DNA of 31,834 nucleotides from a virus: positions 1-31,834 of IMG/VR virus record IMGVR_UViG_3300023109_000077; one strand, written 5' to 3'. The notes beneath the pieces were generated by a model, which saw only the letters and a list, made by a program, of their open reading frames with translations, was not told where the DNA came from and did not search any database. Position numbers and translations under genes: made by a program. Shown one piece after another: positions 13,975 through 23,009 of the stretch (positions are counted from its first letter, which is position 1; every line of letters starts with the position of its first letter).

Positions 13975-15174
13975 CTAAGAAACGTAGGCATCGCTCCAAG
14001 AACCCTCAAGACCTGCAACCTCATATTCAGTCACACGTGTCTCGAAGAAATTTGAGTGGTCCGCACCGTTCAAGACCCAATCGAGCCAAGGTAGTGGGTT
14101 CTCTTTCACTTTGAAGTTTGTCTTCATTCCGAGCTGCAGCAAACGGCGATCAGTAATGTAGCGAACATACTGTTTCACTTCTGCAGCCTCTAGACCTTGC
14201 ACTTCACCGAGTTTGTAAGCCAAATCTGTAAACTTATCTTCAAGCTTCACTGACTGACGAGCCATCTCATAGATTTCCGCTTTAAACTCATCATCAACAA
14301 TACGTGGATGTTCTGCGCAGAACGCTTTAAACAGACGAGCCACACCCTCAACGTGAACAGTCTCGTCACGAATAGACCACTCAACAACTTTACCCATACC
14401 CTTCATCTTACCATACCGCTGGAAGTTGAGGAGCATAACGAATGAGGCAAACAAAGCAACCCCTTCATTCATCACAGACTTAGCCAACGACAATCCAAGT
14501 CCACGCATAGTGTTTGGATCTGACTCCATCATAAACTCGATCTTGTCAGCCATTTCTGTATACTCAAGGAATGCGTGATATTCTGCATCAGAAAGACCAA
14601 GTGTCTCGTTCAGCAGAGCATACGCACGTTGGTGAATACCCTCACGTGTAGCGAACGAACCAAGCATATTACGGACTTCGTTATTCTTAAACTTGGGGAT
14701 AAACTGATCAAAATAGTTTTGGCCAACAGCAACGTCAGACTGAGTGAAAAGTCGAAGGATGTTCGTGACGTATTCTTTCTCCACGTTGTCCATCTTACCG
14801 TTTTTCCAGTCAGTTACGTCTTCTGAAAGATCAATCTCGTCTTCGATCCAGTGCATCTTCTCATGGCGAGTTGTGATCTCGACAGCCCAAGGATAGTGGA
14901 AAGGTTTATAAGTTTCTGAAAACTCCAGCAGCCCACCCTTCTTCTTATTAATTTTATCTTCCTTTGCCATCAAGTCATCATATGTGCCGATGTGTTCACC
15001 GTCGATAAAAATCTGGGGCACTGAACGTGCTCCAGGAATTGTTTGATAGAATGCCAGTCGCTGCTCTTCATTGTCTAGGCGGTGTTCTGTATAGCTGTGA
15101 CCACGTTCAGAAAACCATTGTTTGGCTTTATCACAAAAGGGGCAATCAGATTTTGAATAAATTACTACTTCCAT
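13975..15174 (-). CDS. nrdB: glutaredoxin-NrdB fusion, class I ribonucleotide reductase beta subunit
   Basis: 399 aa. Residues 1-75 are a glutaredoxin (CPFC at 11-14, SVPQIFIDG, IGTYDDL). The rest is NrdB: D147, E178, H181, E237, E271 and H274 are the di-iron ligands, and Y185 sits where the radical tyrosine of E. coli NrdB lies (7 after E178). The fusion could deliver reducing power directly to the NrdA C-terminal cysteines. It would make deoxynucleotides for replication with NrdA, the gene 9 bases upstream. Confidence 0.94.
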   Translation of the reverse strand: MEVVIYSKSDCPFCDKAKQWFSERGHSYTEHRLDNEEQRLAFYQTIPGARSVPQIFIDGEHIGTYDDLMAKEDKINKKKGGLLEFSETYKPFHYPWAVEITTRHEKMHWIEDEIDLSEDVTDWKNGKMDNVEKEYVTNILRLFTQSDVAVGQNYFDQFIPKFKNNEVRNMLGSFATREGIHQRAYALLNETLGLSDAEYHAFLEYTEMADKIEFMMESDPNTMRGLGLSLAKSVMNEGVALFASFVMLLNFQRYGKMKGMGKVVEWSIRDETVHVEGVARLFKAFCAEHPRIVDDEFKAEIYEMARQSVKLEDKFTDLAYKLGEVQGLEAAEVKQYVRYITDRRLLQLGMKTNFKVKENPLPWLDWVLNGADHSNFFETRVTEYEVAGLEGSWSDAYVS

Positions 15175-15183
15175 TTTCTTTCC

Positions 15184-16974
15184 TTATCCTTGACATGCCA
15201 CACAATCATCTTGGCTTTCGCCCATAGATGTTGGTGCAACGATTTCCGACAGAGCTTGACGCTCGACTTTTGCAGACACGTTTTCAGGACGTGCTGTAGC
15301 TTCTGTTCTTAGGTAATACATACCCTTCGTACCCTGCTCCCAAGCTTGGAAGTGGACATCGTGTAGATACTTCTTATCAGCCCCTGCAGGGAAAAACACA
15401 TTGAGGGACTGCCCTTGACATAGGTGTTTCTGGCGATTAGCAGCAAGGCGAACCACCCAACGCTGATCAAGTTCGATAGCAGTTTTGAACACATTCTTCT
15501 CATGGTCTGTCAAGAAATCTAGATGCTGAACGCTACCACCACTTGTAATGATCGAGCTCCAAATTGCATCATCATTCTTGCCATACGCTTCCAATACTTT
15601 AACTAAATGTCTATTGGTAGTCAAGTGAGAACCTGCTCTTGTGCGTGAAGTATATGCATTTGCTTTCCATGGCTCAATCGAAGGTGATGTTCCGCCAATC
15701 AAAGAACTGTTTGCATTCGGGGCGATAGCCAACAGATGAGCATTTCGACGCCCAGTGCCCTTCATATCAGGTGCTACACCCTTCGTACGACCAAGTTCCC
15801 TTGATCTCCAGTCAGCTTTCTCCTTCATATCAGAGAAGATTTCTTCATCAATAGCTACAGCCTCTTCACTCTCGAAAGCAACATTCATCTTCTGTAAATA
15901 TGCATGGAAGCCCATAGCGCCCAAACCAAGAGAACGTTCTTGCTTCGCTGAATAGCGTGCTCGGCTGATCTCATCGCCAGCATGGTCGATAAAATATTGA
16001 AGAACGTTATCCAAAAACTCCGTCAAGTCACCGATCATGTCAGAGTCTTTCCACTCATCATACTTCTCGAGATTCACTGAAGACAGGCAACATACCGCTG
16101 AACGGAATTCATTTGTTGGCAAGTGAATCTCATTACACAAGTTTGAACCGTTGATGCGCAGACCAAGCTGTTTCTGAGTTTCAGGCATCGCACGGTTAGC
16201 TGTGTCAATGAAGTTGAGATAAGGCTCACCTGTGCGGTATCGTGTCTCAAGAAGAAGTTCCCAAAGCTTACGTGCTGGCATAGAATCACGCACATCTTCT
16301 GGATCAGCTGGATCAACTAAATCCCACATCTCACCTTTGCGGACAGCTTCCATGAAGTCGTCAGTCAAGTTTACTGCATGGTGCAGATTGAGATTCTTAC
16401 GATTGACGTCACCAGTTGGGACACGCATATTAATAAACTCAATAATATCTGGGTGGCTGATGTCGATATATGCAGCATAACTACCTTTACGAGTGCGTCC
16501 TTGGCGATATGCAACCATATCACTATCTACTGTATGTAGAAATGGCATTGGTCCAGGAGCTTTATCTGATACGGAACGGACACCATTCCAGTGGCCACCG
16601 ACGCCTCCGCCCTTGACGGACAACCAACGCAATTCGGAAGAGTGGTCAATCAAACCTTCGAGTGAGTCTGGAACGTATGTCAAGAAACAAGAGATAGGCA
16701 GAGCCTTCGGAGTTTTTCCTGGTTCTGGAGCATTTGATAGAACTGGAGAGGCAAACATAAACCACCCCTTGGAAACATAATCATAAATTCGTTGCGCCAG
16801 TTTCATATCACCATAGCAATATGCGACAGCTGCACGTGCAAAAGCTTGTTGCGGAGAAGTCTCTTCTGTGCTGCAATAGTAGTCTTTCAGAAGCTTTAGC
16901 CCCTGTTCTGATAATTCATTATCACGATCGTAATTGACACGGATGCCAAGGTGTTTTTCACCTAATCCAAACAT
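15184..16974 (-). CDS. nrdA: class I ribonucleotide reductase alpha subunit
   Basis: 596 aa. Active-site C96 (PISCFL), the thiyl region NLCNE (278-282, C280) and C295/C296 (AVCCLSS), the YY pair in KGMYYLRTEA (553-554), and the reducing C-terminal pair C591/C594 (CVACQG) are all present. The N-terminus starts right at the barrel lead-in and lacks an ATP-cone, so activity-site control by dATP is probably lost, a common feature of phage enzymes. AGGGGG before the ATG is a very strong ribosome site. Confidence 0.94.
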   Translation of the reverse strand: MFGLGEKHLGIRVNYDRDNELSEQGLKLLKDYYCSTEETSPQQAFARAAVAYCYGDMKLAQRIYDYVSKGWFMFASPVLSNAPEPGKTPKALPISCFLTYVPDSLEGLIDHSSELRWLSVKGGGVGGHWNGVRSVSDKAPGPMPFLHTVDSDMVAYRQGRTRKGSYAAYIDISHPDIIEFINMRVPTGDVNRKNLNLHHAVNLTDDFMEAVRKGEMWDLVDPADPEDVRDSMPARKLWELLLETRYRTGEPYLNFIDTANRAMPETQKQLGLRINGSNLCNEIHLPTNEFRSAVCCLSSVNLEKYDEWKDSDMIGDLTEFLDNVLQYFIDHAGDEISRARYSAKQERSLGLGAMGFHAYLQKMNVAFESEEAVAIDEEIFSDMKEKADWRSRELGRTKGVAPDMKGTGRRNAHLLAIAPNANSSLIGGTSPSIEPWKANAYTSRTRAGSHLTTNRHLVKVLEAYGKNDDAIWSSIITSGGSVQHLDFLTDHEKNVFKTAIELDQRWVVRLAANRQKHLCQGQSLNVFFPAGADKKYLHDVHFQAWEQGTKGMYYLRTEATARPENVSAKVERQALSEIVAPTSMGESQDDCVACQG

Positions 16975-16990
16975 GGTATTCCCCCTATTT

Positions 16991-17647
16991 TTATGTTATT
17001 TCTTCTGTCATCGGAAAGATTTTTGAAATTACTTCACCGCAAGCTTTAGCGATTTCAATATGCTCTTTTTGTGTACCATTACCTGAGCGAAGGTCAATAT
17101 AGTGGATCCAAGAACGCAGAGACCCTTGCATGTACATACGTGATACTGTGTTACCTTCTGGCAAAACTGCACGTGCTTGTTCTTTAGCAATACCATTTTC
17201 AATAGCCCACTCATATGCATTTGTAGCAGCCTTAATGATAGCATCCTGCCTCAAAGCCCATTGAAGTTGCAGACTCTCATCATCAACTTCGATACTGTTT
17301 TGGCGATTCTTTGTATCCTGTAAACGTGCTTCACGAACCACAAAGTCCAAGTCTTTAGTTGGATCTGCGTATCGCTGACTAAATTCTTGAAAAGAAAACG
17401 AGCGGTGACGTAGCATCTGACGTGCAATATCCCGTGTTGTTTCAATTTCCATAGTCGCCGAAACCATTTCCAACGGCGACCAATGCTTGTGTTTGATTAG
17501 GTACTTAACAAGCTTCTCTGCTGTTTCACTATTCATTTGTCCAGAAGGGTTTGATACTCTTGCGCAGTACGCCACCAAGTCTAAGACATTATCAAGTCCA
17601 ATAAATTCGGGAGTTGCTTGTGTGTACCCGATCAATCTAATATTCAT
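16991..17647 (-). CDS. thyX: flavin-dependent thymidylate synthase
   Basis: 218 aa, normal for ThyX. RHRSFSFQEFSQR at 80-92 is the RHRxxSxQxxSxR motif that binds FAD and dUMP. HWSPLEMVSATMEIETTR fits the N-terminal helix. It converts dUMP to dTMP with methylene-tetrahydrofolate and NADPH. It follows the primase directly and precedes nrdA and nrdB, making a dNTP-supply operon. Confidence 0.94.
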   Translation of the reverse strand: MNIRLIGYTQATPEFIGLDNVLDLVAYCARVSNPSGQMNSETAEKLVKYLIKHKHWSPLEMVSATMEIETTRDIARQMLRHRSFSFQEFSQRYADPTKDLDFVVREARLQDTKNRQNSIEVDDESLQLQWALRQDAIIKAATNAYEWAIENGIAKEQARAVLPEGNTVSRMYMQGSLRSWIHYIDLRSGNGTQKEHIEIAKACGEVISKIFPMTEEIT

Positions 17648-18664
17648 TTAGCATTTTCTCCATTTACTAAGCATAGCTTTTGCTTCAAGTCCATTAAAGG
17701 TGTTATTACTTATAATATCTAAAACTCCCTGCAGAGGTGTTCCAGCCATAATCATGTCATTTATATCTTTTTCTTCAATATAATTTGGGAACAGAACAAT
17801 TTTATTCCCAGCCGCAATAGTCTTTTCTATCCTACCCACAATCTCCTTTGAGCGTGGTTCATTATCATAAACAAACACAAATTCAGTCCCAGAGTATCGC
17901 TGCAAGCCGCTGACATCGGCACCAGCCATCGCAATTGAATTGGGGATAAACATACTATCAATTGGACCCTCTAAAACATAGACAGGTTTTGTTAAGTCTG
18001 TAGTATCTAACCCGTATATCTTTGGATTACCTTCCTCCATCATAATGGTTATGTATTTGTTCTTAGAAGATCCGAAAGCCCTTCCTTGGAACCCCAACAG
18101 TTTATTATCGGAGTCCAGTAATGGTATGATAAGCCGAGGCTCATCTTTGCCAATATTGGGTATTTTATTAGGGACCATCTGATTAACAAATGCATAGAAT
18201 TTAGGTGAATAGAAAAGTTTACCATGCCTCGAGGGGGGTATTTTTCTGTTCTCAATATATTTTTTTACTGGATGATCGTATTTTAATTGAGATATTCTCT
18301 TGAGTTTACCCAACGCAGTTTTGAGGTAATCTTCTTTCTTCTGGAACTTCTTGTAAGTGTCTGTCTTTGGGGCAACAGGCTTACGTTCTCGATCACCGAA
18401 GCGCTCGAGAGAATATTCTTTATGCATTTGGGGATTTACGTGGCGGATTAGATTACCTACAGAGGCACCCTTTCCGCAGTTGTGACACTTGAAGATATAA
18501 TTGCCCTCTTTGAGAAACATATATCCACGTGCTTTGTTTTTGTCAGTCTGAGAGTCCCCGCAGTACGGGCACCGGAAGTTGTAAACTGTATCGTTCTTTC
18601 GCTTGAATTGATCAAGCTGAGAAGATAGGAGGTGTAGGTATTTTGTGTCTATAAAATTGCTCAT
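17648..18664 (-). CDS. DNA primase, gp61/DnaG-like
   Basis: 338 aa, the size of T4 gp61. Zinc site C32, C35, C60, C63 (RCPYCGDSQ and FKCHNCGKG), then a linker, and a TOPRIM region YVLEGPIDSMFIPNSIAMAG (the E in LEG and the DNE in VYDNEPR are metal-binding candidates). It makes RNA primers for the lagging strand with the gp41 helicase (not in this window). The start ATG lies only 7 bases after a -10 box, so the message may be leaderless. Confidence 0.9.
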   Translation of the reverse strand: MSNFIDTKYLHLLSSQLDQFKRKNDTVYNFRCPYCGDSQTDKNKARGYMFLKEGNYIFKCHNCGKGASVGNLIRHVNPQMHKEYSLERFGDRERKPVAPKTDTYKKFQKKEDYLKTALGKLKRISQLKYDHPVKKYIENRKIPPSRHGKLFYSPKFYAFVNQMVPNKIPNIGKDEPRLIIPLLDSDNKLLGFQGRAFGSSKNKYITIMMEEGNPKIYGLDTTDLTKPVYVLEGPIDSMFIPNSIAMAGADVSGLQRYSGTEFVFVYDNEPRSKEIVGRIEKTIAAGNKIVLFPNYIEEKDINDMIMAGTPLQGVLDIISNNTFNGLEAKAMLSKWRKC

Positions 18665-18708
18665 AGAAGTCAGTATACATCAAGACTTCTAAAATAGCAA
18701 GAACTATT
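18665..18708 (-). promoter_or_regulatory. sigma70-like promoter before the primase
   Basis: On the minus strand TTGCTA, 17 bases, then TATACT. The -10 ends 7 bases before the primase ATG, so the transcript could start at or near the A of the ATG. No Shine-Dalgarno sequence is visible in this stretch. The -35 is weaker (4 of 6) than in P2-P4. Confidence 0.5.
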
Positions 18709-19011
18709 TTATATAATGTTCGAAATGAGTTCTAGCCCACCAGCTAGGATAAACCCAAGAACCGCAGCGCCGCCCATCAGCAGCCAACGCCAACGCTCTA
18801 GTGAGGAAACTCTCTGTGACATTTCTTTTGCATGAAGCTGCTGTTCTTTACGCAGTTCTTTAATTTCATGCATAATTTCTCTATGGGAGTCGTCCATTTT
18901 ATTGGCCATTTCGTCACGGAGCTCCCCGATTCTTTTGTGGAGAATATCTGATCTCTTCTCAGATTCGATTCTTCTATCCTCTAAGAGCTGAAATAGGTCT
19001 ATATCGTTCAT
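18709..19011 (-). CDS. coiled coil plus C-terminal membrane segment, holin/XhlA-like
   Basis: 100 aa. Residues 10-72 form a charged coiled coil (EKRSDILHKRIGELRDEM). Residues 75-97 (RWLLMGGAAVLGFILAGGLEL) are a single membrane span at the end. This layout fits XhlA/hemolysin-type phage membrane proteins and may mean a holin or lysis regulator. It could also be a structural anchor. A weak late-type octamer (AATAAATA) lies at 19047-19040. Strong ribosome site: GGGAAGAAACC. Confidence 0.7.
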   Translation of the reverse strand: MNDIDLFQLLEDRRIESEKRSDILHKRIGELRDEMANKMDDSHREIMHEIKELRKEQQLHAKEMSQRVSSLERWRWLLMGGAAVLGFILAGGLELISNII

Positions 19012-19039
19012 GGTTTCTTCCCAAATTCAGACGCAATAT

Positions 19040-19047
19040 TATTTATT
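19040..19047 (-). promoter_or_regulatory. weak T4-late-type octamer
   Basis: Minus strand AATAAATA, 7 of 8 to the T4 gp55-type late box TATAAATA, 29 bases before the holin-like gene. Weaker than the boxes at 21079 and 30740. Confidence 0.35.
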
Positions 19048-19052
19048 AAAAT

Positions 19053-21053
19053 CTATAATTGAGTAAAGTCTGTATTTGATGTGACATCAAACGCATAATT
19101 GTAATCTGTTGTGATCACATTAAAATAATTTTGGTCTCCACCATATGACGTTGAATGATTACCATATACATCCTCTGGGGTGTATGTAGATTGACTCATG
19201 CTCGGACCAGAACCCTTACTCGCCGTAAACGTAGATGTCCCTGAATCCACCCAAGTTGTTGCTGTCGCAGACCCAAAAATGTCTGATAGATTTTCTAATG
19301 GCCAAGAGTCGAGCGTTCCTGTATGTGTAAACTCATTTGTTCCACGATCAACACTAAACACAAATTTACCAGCCTTGGAGCTTGTTCCAGGGATCCCCGC
19401 CGTAGTGATGCCACTACCGCAAATATAAGGTACACCAGAGTCTGTTAAATCACTAGAATCAAATTTACCAATAGCAAACTGGTCATATTGCGTGTTGTGA
19501 AAAATTACAACAAAGTCACCATCATCAGCGACTTCGATCAAATTGGGAGACCACACACTGGTGGTGCCAGACTTGCCATTCGGATATATTTGCCTTTTAT
19601 AAAGAACTGTCATACTACTATTAAACAGAACAAGCTGGGCTGATGGCCTATAACTACTGGAGGAATTAGCATCATAACCAACCATAAGAATATTTCCGTT
19701 GGTTGCTTGCTTTATCATTTTGGGCAAGAAGCCGTTTGTATATGATGTGCCTGCATATGGATTATTTTTATATGATTGTGAAGAATTATATGTTCCGTCG
19801 TTGTTAAATTTTAATACATATGCTGTGTACCCAAAGTAATAGTTTGGAGCCCCAGACGTCACCCAAGAGTTACCAATAGTTATAATAGACCCATCTGACA
19901 ATTCGCAAGCCCCATCAACTGCAGTGCCGCCACTACCCCATCCTGACATACTATGAGCTTTATAGAAATTTGTATTTCCGCTGTTGATCGTATCCCCAGA
20001 TGTGTACATGTTATGGGGTGATCTCGCAATACAGATCGTATTTGTTCCACCGTTTGACCCTCCAGCAAACCAATTACCGCCACTAGCCACGCTCGAAGAA
20101 CCCGCACTAAACGGGGGATATGGTCTATAGAATCCATATGGAATAGCAACTGCCTTTAGGGGTGCGCCGCTATTTGAGTCCATTCTCCAAAACATAGGTG
20201 AGTAACGTATCGATCCACCTATCACATGCGGAAATTGGCCCACAGCGATTGGTTGATTGTTTGAGCTTGCCACTCGGTGTGCATCATGACTTGAATTATA
20301 ACTACTCATATCAGCTTGGAGGTAAGTTGTCCAAGCATACTCAGCAAGTTCTCCGTCTATTTTATGGACTAGGGTGACATTGACATTAGTGTCAGCTCCC
20401 GCACTAAAATTAACCTCTGAACTACTATTTAACCAGTATAGGTGTTCATCTTCAGTTAAGTGTGCATAATCCGGTATGCCATAAGTATCTTTCACCCAAA
20501 AGGGGTCTGGTGAAAATGTGACTTGAATCGTCACGGTATCTGTGTCGAAGCTGATTCCATCAGAACCAGTTAGAGTAATTGTGGCAGAATAAGGCTGCGC
20601 TGAGAAATTATTAACCTCAACGGTATTATTTGCGGTATACAAAACAACATTACCGACGCTGCTATCCGCAAAGCCGCTGTTCGCAACAGTTACTGTTGGG
20701 GTCATCCCGTCAGGATCGGAAACGCTGTATGTGAACATTATCGTGTTACCAGACTTACCCATAAGAGCAGATTCAATACTGGCAGTAATAGATGGGGTTT
20801 GGTTTACTAGAGCAATTTTATACCAACCTGATCCATTCGTCATAAACAGAGTATTATTGTTATTAGCAAAGGCAAAGCTTCCAGGAGTTAAACCTGATGT
20901 CGGGAAGAATGTTGTATTGGCATATACTTCTGCGCCGCCTGTTCCACCCGATAGTGGTTCGTCGTTTACCGTGACACCTGTTCCTGTGATGACAGTATTA
21001 CCCACTGTTAGGCTATCACCTGTCAAATTTGTCATGCTAAGTTTTTGGACCAT
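19053..21053 (-). CDS. tail fibre-like protein with Ig-like region and propeller-like repeats
   Basis: 666 aa. The N-terminus (MTNLTGDSLTVGNTVITG) is a collar-like binding start common in phage fibres. Residues about 95-180 (SYSVSDPDG, DSSVGNV, TITLTGSDGISFDTDTVTI) resemble a cadherin or Ig-like domain. The rest is rich in G, S, N and aromatic residues and shows repeated short beta motifs, as in a beta-propeller or receptor-binding head. It is likely on the tail and binds the host surface. A late-type octamer lies 26 bases before its ATG. Confidence 0.8.
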   Translation of the reverse strand: MVQKLSMTNLTGDSLTVGNTVITGTGVTVNDEPLSGGTGGAEVYANTTFFPTSGLTPGSFAFANNNNTLFMTNGSGWYKIALVNQTPSITASIESALMGKSGNTIMFTYSVSDPDGMTPTVTVANSGFADSSVGNVVLYTANNTVEVNNFSAQPYSATITLTGSDGISFDTDTVTIQVTFSPDPFWVKDTYGIPDYAHLTEDEHLYWLNSSSEVNFSAGADTNVNVTLVHKIDGELAEYAWTTYLQADMSSYNSSHDAHRVASSNNQPIAVGQFPHVIGGSIRYSPMFWRMDSNSGAPLKAVAIPYGFYRPYPPFSAGSSSVASGGNWFAGGSNGGTNTICIARSPHNMYTSGDTINSGNTNFYKAHSMSGWGSGGTAVDGACELSDGSIITIGNSWVTSGAPNYYFGYTAYVLKFNNDGTYNSSQSYKNNPYAGTSYTNGFLPKMIKQATNGNILMVGYDANSSSSYRPSAQLVLFNSSMTVLYKRQIYPNGKSGTTSVWSPNLIEVADDGDFVVIFHNTQYDQFAIGKFDSSDLTDSGVPYICGSGITTAGIPGTSSKAGKFVFSVDRGTNEFTHTGTLDSWPLENLSDIFGSATATTWVDSGTSTFTASKGSGPSMSQSTYTPEDVYGNHSTSYGGDQNYFNVITTDYNYAFDVTSNTDFTQL

Positions 21054-21078
21054 CTGAATATTCCTAAGAAGTTTTAGA

Positions 21079-21086
21079 TATTTATA
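21079..21086 (-). promoter_or_regulatory. T4-type late promoter before the fibre gene
   Basis: Minus strand TATAAATA, an exact match to the T4 late box, 26 bases before the fibre ATG. It is followed by TTAGGAATATTCAG as ribosome region. Confidence 0.65.
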
Positions 21087-21096
21087 ATCATATAGA

Positions 21097-21453
21097 TTAA
21101 ATATATTGCTGCATGTGTTTTAAAGCTCGCTTTTCATCTATAACATATGTGAGCAATTCTGGTATTTTATTTTCTTTAGCTTTAAGAATCCTGTGCCGCC
21201 CATCAATCATTCTATACGGTTTATTTAAGGGGTTCTGCATTCCCCTCACCACAATCGCAGGGAGGTTTAGATTTGCATTCAAATACCTAATATCTTCCTT
21301 ATCAATGAGATCAATTGGTTTGTGTCCAATATCTTTTATTGATATCAATTGGGGAACAGCACCCTCGTATTTTAAAAGGCTATAAATTTCTTGACAGTTT
21401 ATAGCCATAGGAATACCCAAGATAGACCATTCTTTATCTAAAACATGTATCAC
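21097..21453 (-). CDS. ParB/sulfiredoxin-like domain protein
   Basis: 118 aa. YRMIDGRHRILKAKENKIPEL carries the DGRHR loop of the ParB/Srx fold (nuclease or NTP-binding). NLPAIVVRG fits the strand before it. There is no second DNA-binding domain, so a partition role is unlikely. It overlaps the oxygenase-like gene by 4 bases (ATGA) and precedes the fibre gene. Confidence 0.72.
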   Translation of the reverse strand: MIHVLDKEWSILGIPMAINCQEIYSLLKYEGAVPQLISIKDIGHKPIDLIDKEDIRYLNANLNLPAIVVRGMQNPLNKPYRMIDGRHRILKAKENKIPELLTYVIDEKRALKHMQQYI

Positions 21454-21980
21454 ACTATTGAAAACCCGAAGCTTATTCGATCTGTCTCACTACCAACACA
21501 ATGCCAAAACAATTCATCTTTCTTGATGTCAAAAAGTCTTGTAGTAATGCCTGCATCATCATAATCAGTGATCATTTCTTCACCTTTCATGTATCTAAAG
21601 AAAGATTTATTTGCTTCTTTTGTATAAGTTATATACAAGCGTTGACATGGATAATCACTATTAGTGTGCCAACCCATAAACCCTGTTGGCGGGTAATGGA
21701 AATACCCGCTCGAATGAACCAATTTAGAAGGAAATATTTTCTGTATAGAATATACCATCTTTTGAGATATTCCCAAATTCATAAAGTCTATTAAATTATC
21801 TTTAACGCTTATAGAATTGTCACCTTGCGATATTTTATCTTTTGTAAGATTTTCAGCCCAATCTGGGACAGTTCGAATTCCAGTCAACCGAGAATTTACA
21901 ATTATATCTTTATGGCGTTTGTCAATTATCTCTTTTATTCTATTTTGGCTATCTTCAGGTAATTCAAACCTTATACTCAC
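21450..21980 (-). CDS. 2OG-Fe(II) oxygenase-like protein
   Basis: 176 aa. GYFHYPPTGFMGWHTNSD (H105, with N107 or D109 as second ligand), KSFFRYMKGEE, and FWHCVGSETDRISFGF (H160, R168) match the double-stranded beta-helix oxygenases found in marine phages. The usual HxD reads HxN here, so iron binding needs proof. Possible role: hydroxylation of a phage fibre or host protein. It overlaps the upstream gene by 4 bases. Confidence 0.8.
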   Translation of the reverse strand: MSIRFELPEDSQNRIKEIIDKRHKDIIVNSRLTGIRTVPDWAENLTKDKISQGDNSISVKDNLIDFMNLGISQKMVYSIQKIFPSKLVHSSGYFHYPPTGFMGWHTNSDYPCQRLYITYTKEANKSFFRYMKGEEMITDYDDAGITTRLFDIKKDELFWHCVGSETDRISFGFSIV

Positions 21981-22477
21981 AACAACCTTTCTCTATACTT
22001 CTCCTCAAGGTCTTCACCAAGAGTTTGACGAGGTAATGCTGAGAAAGCATCAGAATAATTATTTGCTGAATTGAAATTAATGTTGTCTGGTAAGTTTCTC
22101 ATAATTTCTTTATCTGCTTCAATATCTGCAACGACATCGGTAAGCCCCTTTGCCATAGCTCTCAATTGAAGGTTGTCTAGTTTCTGCAGCTGCTGCGCTC
22201 TAGCGCCTCTGGCATCTTGCAGGAGTTCCGCATAAAGCAAATCTCTATCAAACTTCACAAGCGTTGGGTTTTCGATATTATCAAATTTAATTCTATCGAC
22301 GAAAACATATAATGGTCTTGTGTTGTGGTCTGAATTCTCATCAATAAGGTCATATACTACAGTAACAGCATTATTTGGAATGATACCCTCGGCTTTAAGT
22401 TCTTCAACAGAATTATTTGAATGAGTTGCTGCAACTTTTTCTGTTCCAACAGGATAGTTATAAAAAATAGTTTTCAT
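21977..22477 (-). CDS. fibre-neighbour protein of unknown function
   Basis: 166 aa from ATG 22477, preceded by GGAGG; a TTG 15 bases upstream also lies in frame. The N-terminal half is beta-rich (NAVTVVYDLIDENSDHNT, PLYVFVDRI), and the C-terminal half is helical (LLQDARGARAQQLQKLDNLQ). The shape suits a tail-fibre chaperone or assembly factor, but nothing proves it. Confidence 0.7.
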   Translation of the reverse strand: MKTIFYNYPVGTEKVAATHSNNSVEELKAEGIIPNNAVTVVYDLIDENSDHNTRPLYVFVDRIKFDNIENPTLVKFDRDLLYAELLQDARGARAQQLQKLDNLQLRAMAKGLTDVVADIEADKEIMRNLPDNINFNSANNYSDAFSALPRQTLGEDLEEKYRERLL

Positions 22478-22494
22478 TTGTACAGCCTCCAAAT

Positions 22495-22992
22495 TTAAGT
22501 TTTATATGTAACGCATGAAATGTAAGGTGGGTCGACCGCATCATATCGGAACGTCATGGATGTGTTGTTATCATTCCCACCAAAATGTTGATAATCATTA
22601 AAAACTTTATTAGTGTAAAATGTTATAGCCATTGAGCTTCGCCCACCGACAGAAATACTATGGTTGTCGATCTGTCCGTCGGTGCCGATGAGTGATCCAG
22701 TCGGAGCGGCTTTTGTATAGCGAACGGGTCCAGACATAGAAAACACCGCAGTATAATCAGACGTTCTTGCACTACCAGATAGATTGATTCGATAATAGCC
22801 AACGCCAAACCGTGACAATGACATGTTTTTACTATTAATTAGAGAGCCAGTCCCTGTAAAAGAAATCCAACCTAATGCACCGCCACCAGAATCGGGAAGG
22901 TTGGTGAGAAATCGCCCATCTCCGTAGACGTATCTAAAAATTCCATCTGTACTATTGTTTATTACGGTTGAACCGCCGATTTTTACAGCCAT
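22495..22992 (-). CDS. small fibre-type structural protein
   Basis: 165 aa. MAVKIGGSTVINNSTDGIFR is the typical opening of phage fibre and short tail-fibre proteins, which bind their partners with this part. The C-terminus is beta-rich with many G, S and N. It may be a small fibre or cap protein working with the 666-aa fibre. Confidence 0.75.
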   Translation of the reverse strand: MAVKIGGSTVINNSTDGIFRYVYGDGRFLTNLPDSGGGALGWISFTGTGSLINSKNMSLSRFGVGYYRINLSGSARTSDYTAVFSMSGPVRYTKAAPTGSLIGTDGQIDNHSISVGGRSSMAITFYTNKVFNDYQHFGGNDNNTSMTFRYDAVDPPYISCVTYKT

Positions 22993-23009
22993 CTTCGTAT
23001 CTCCTACTA

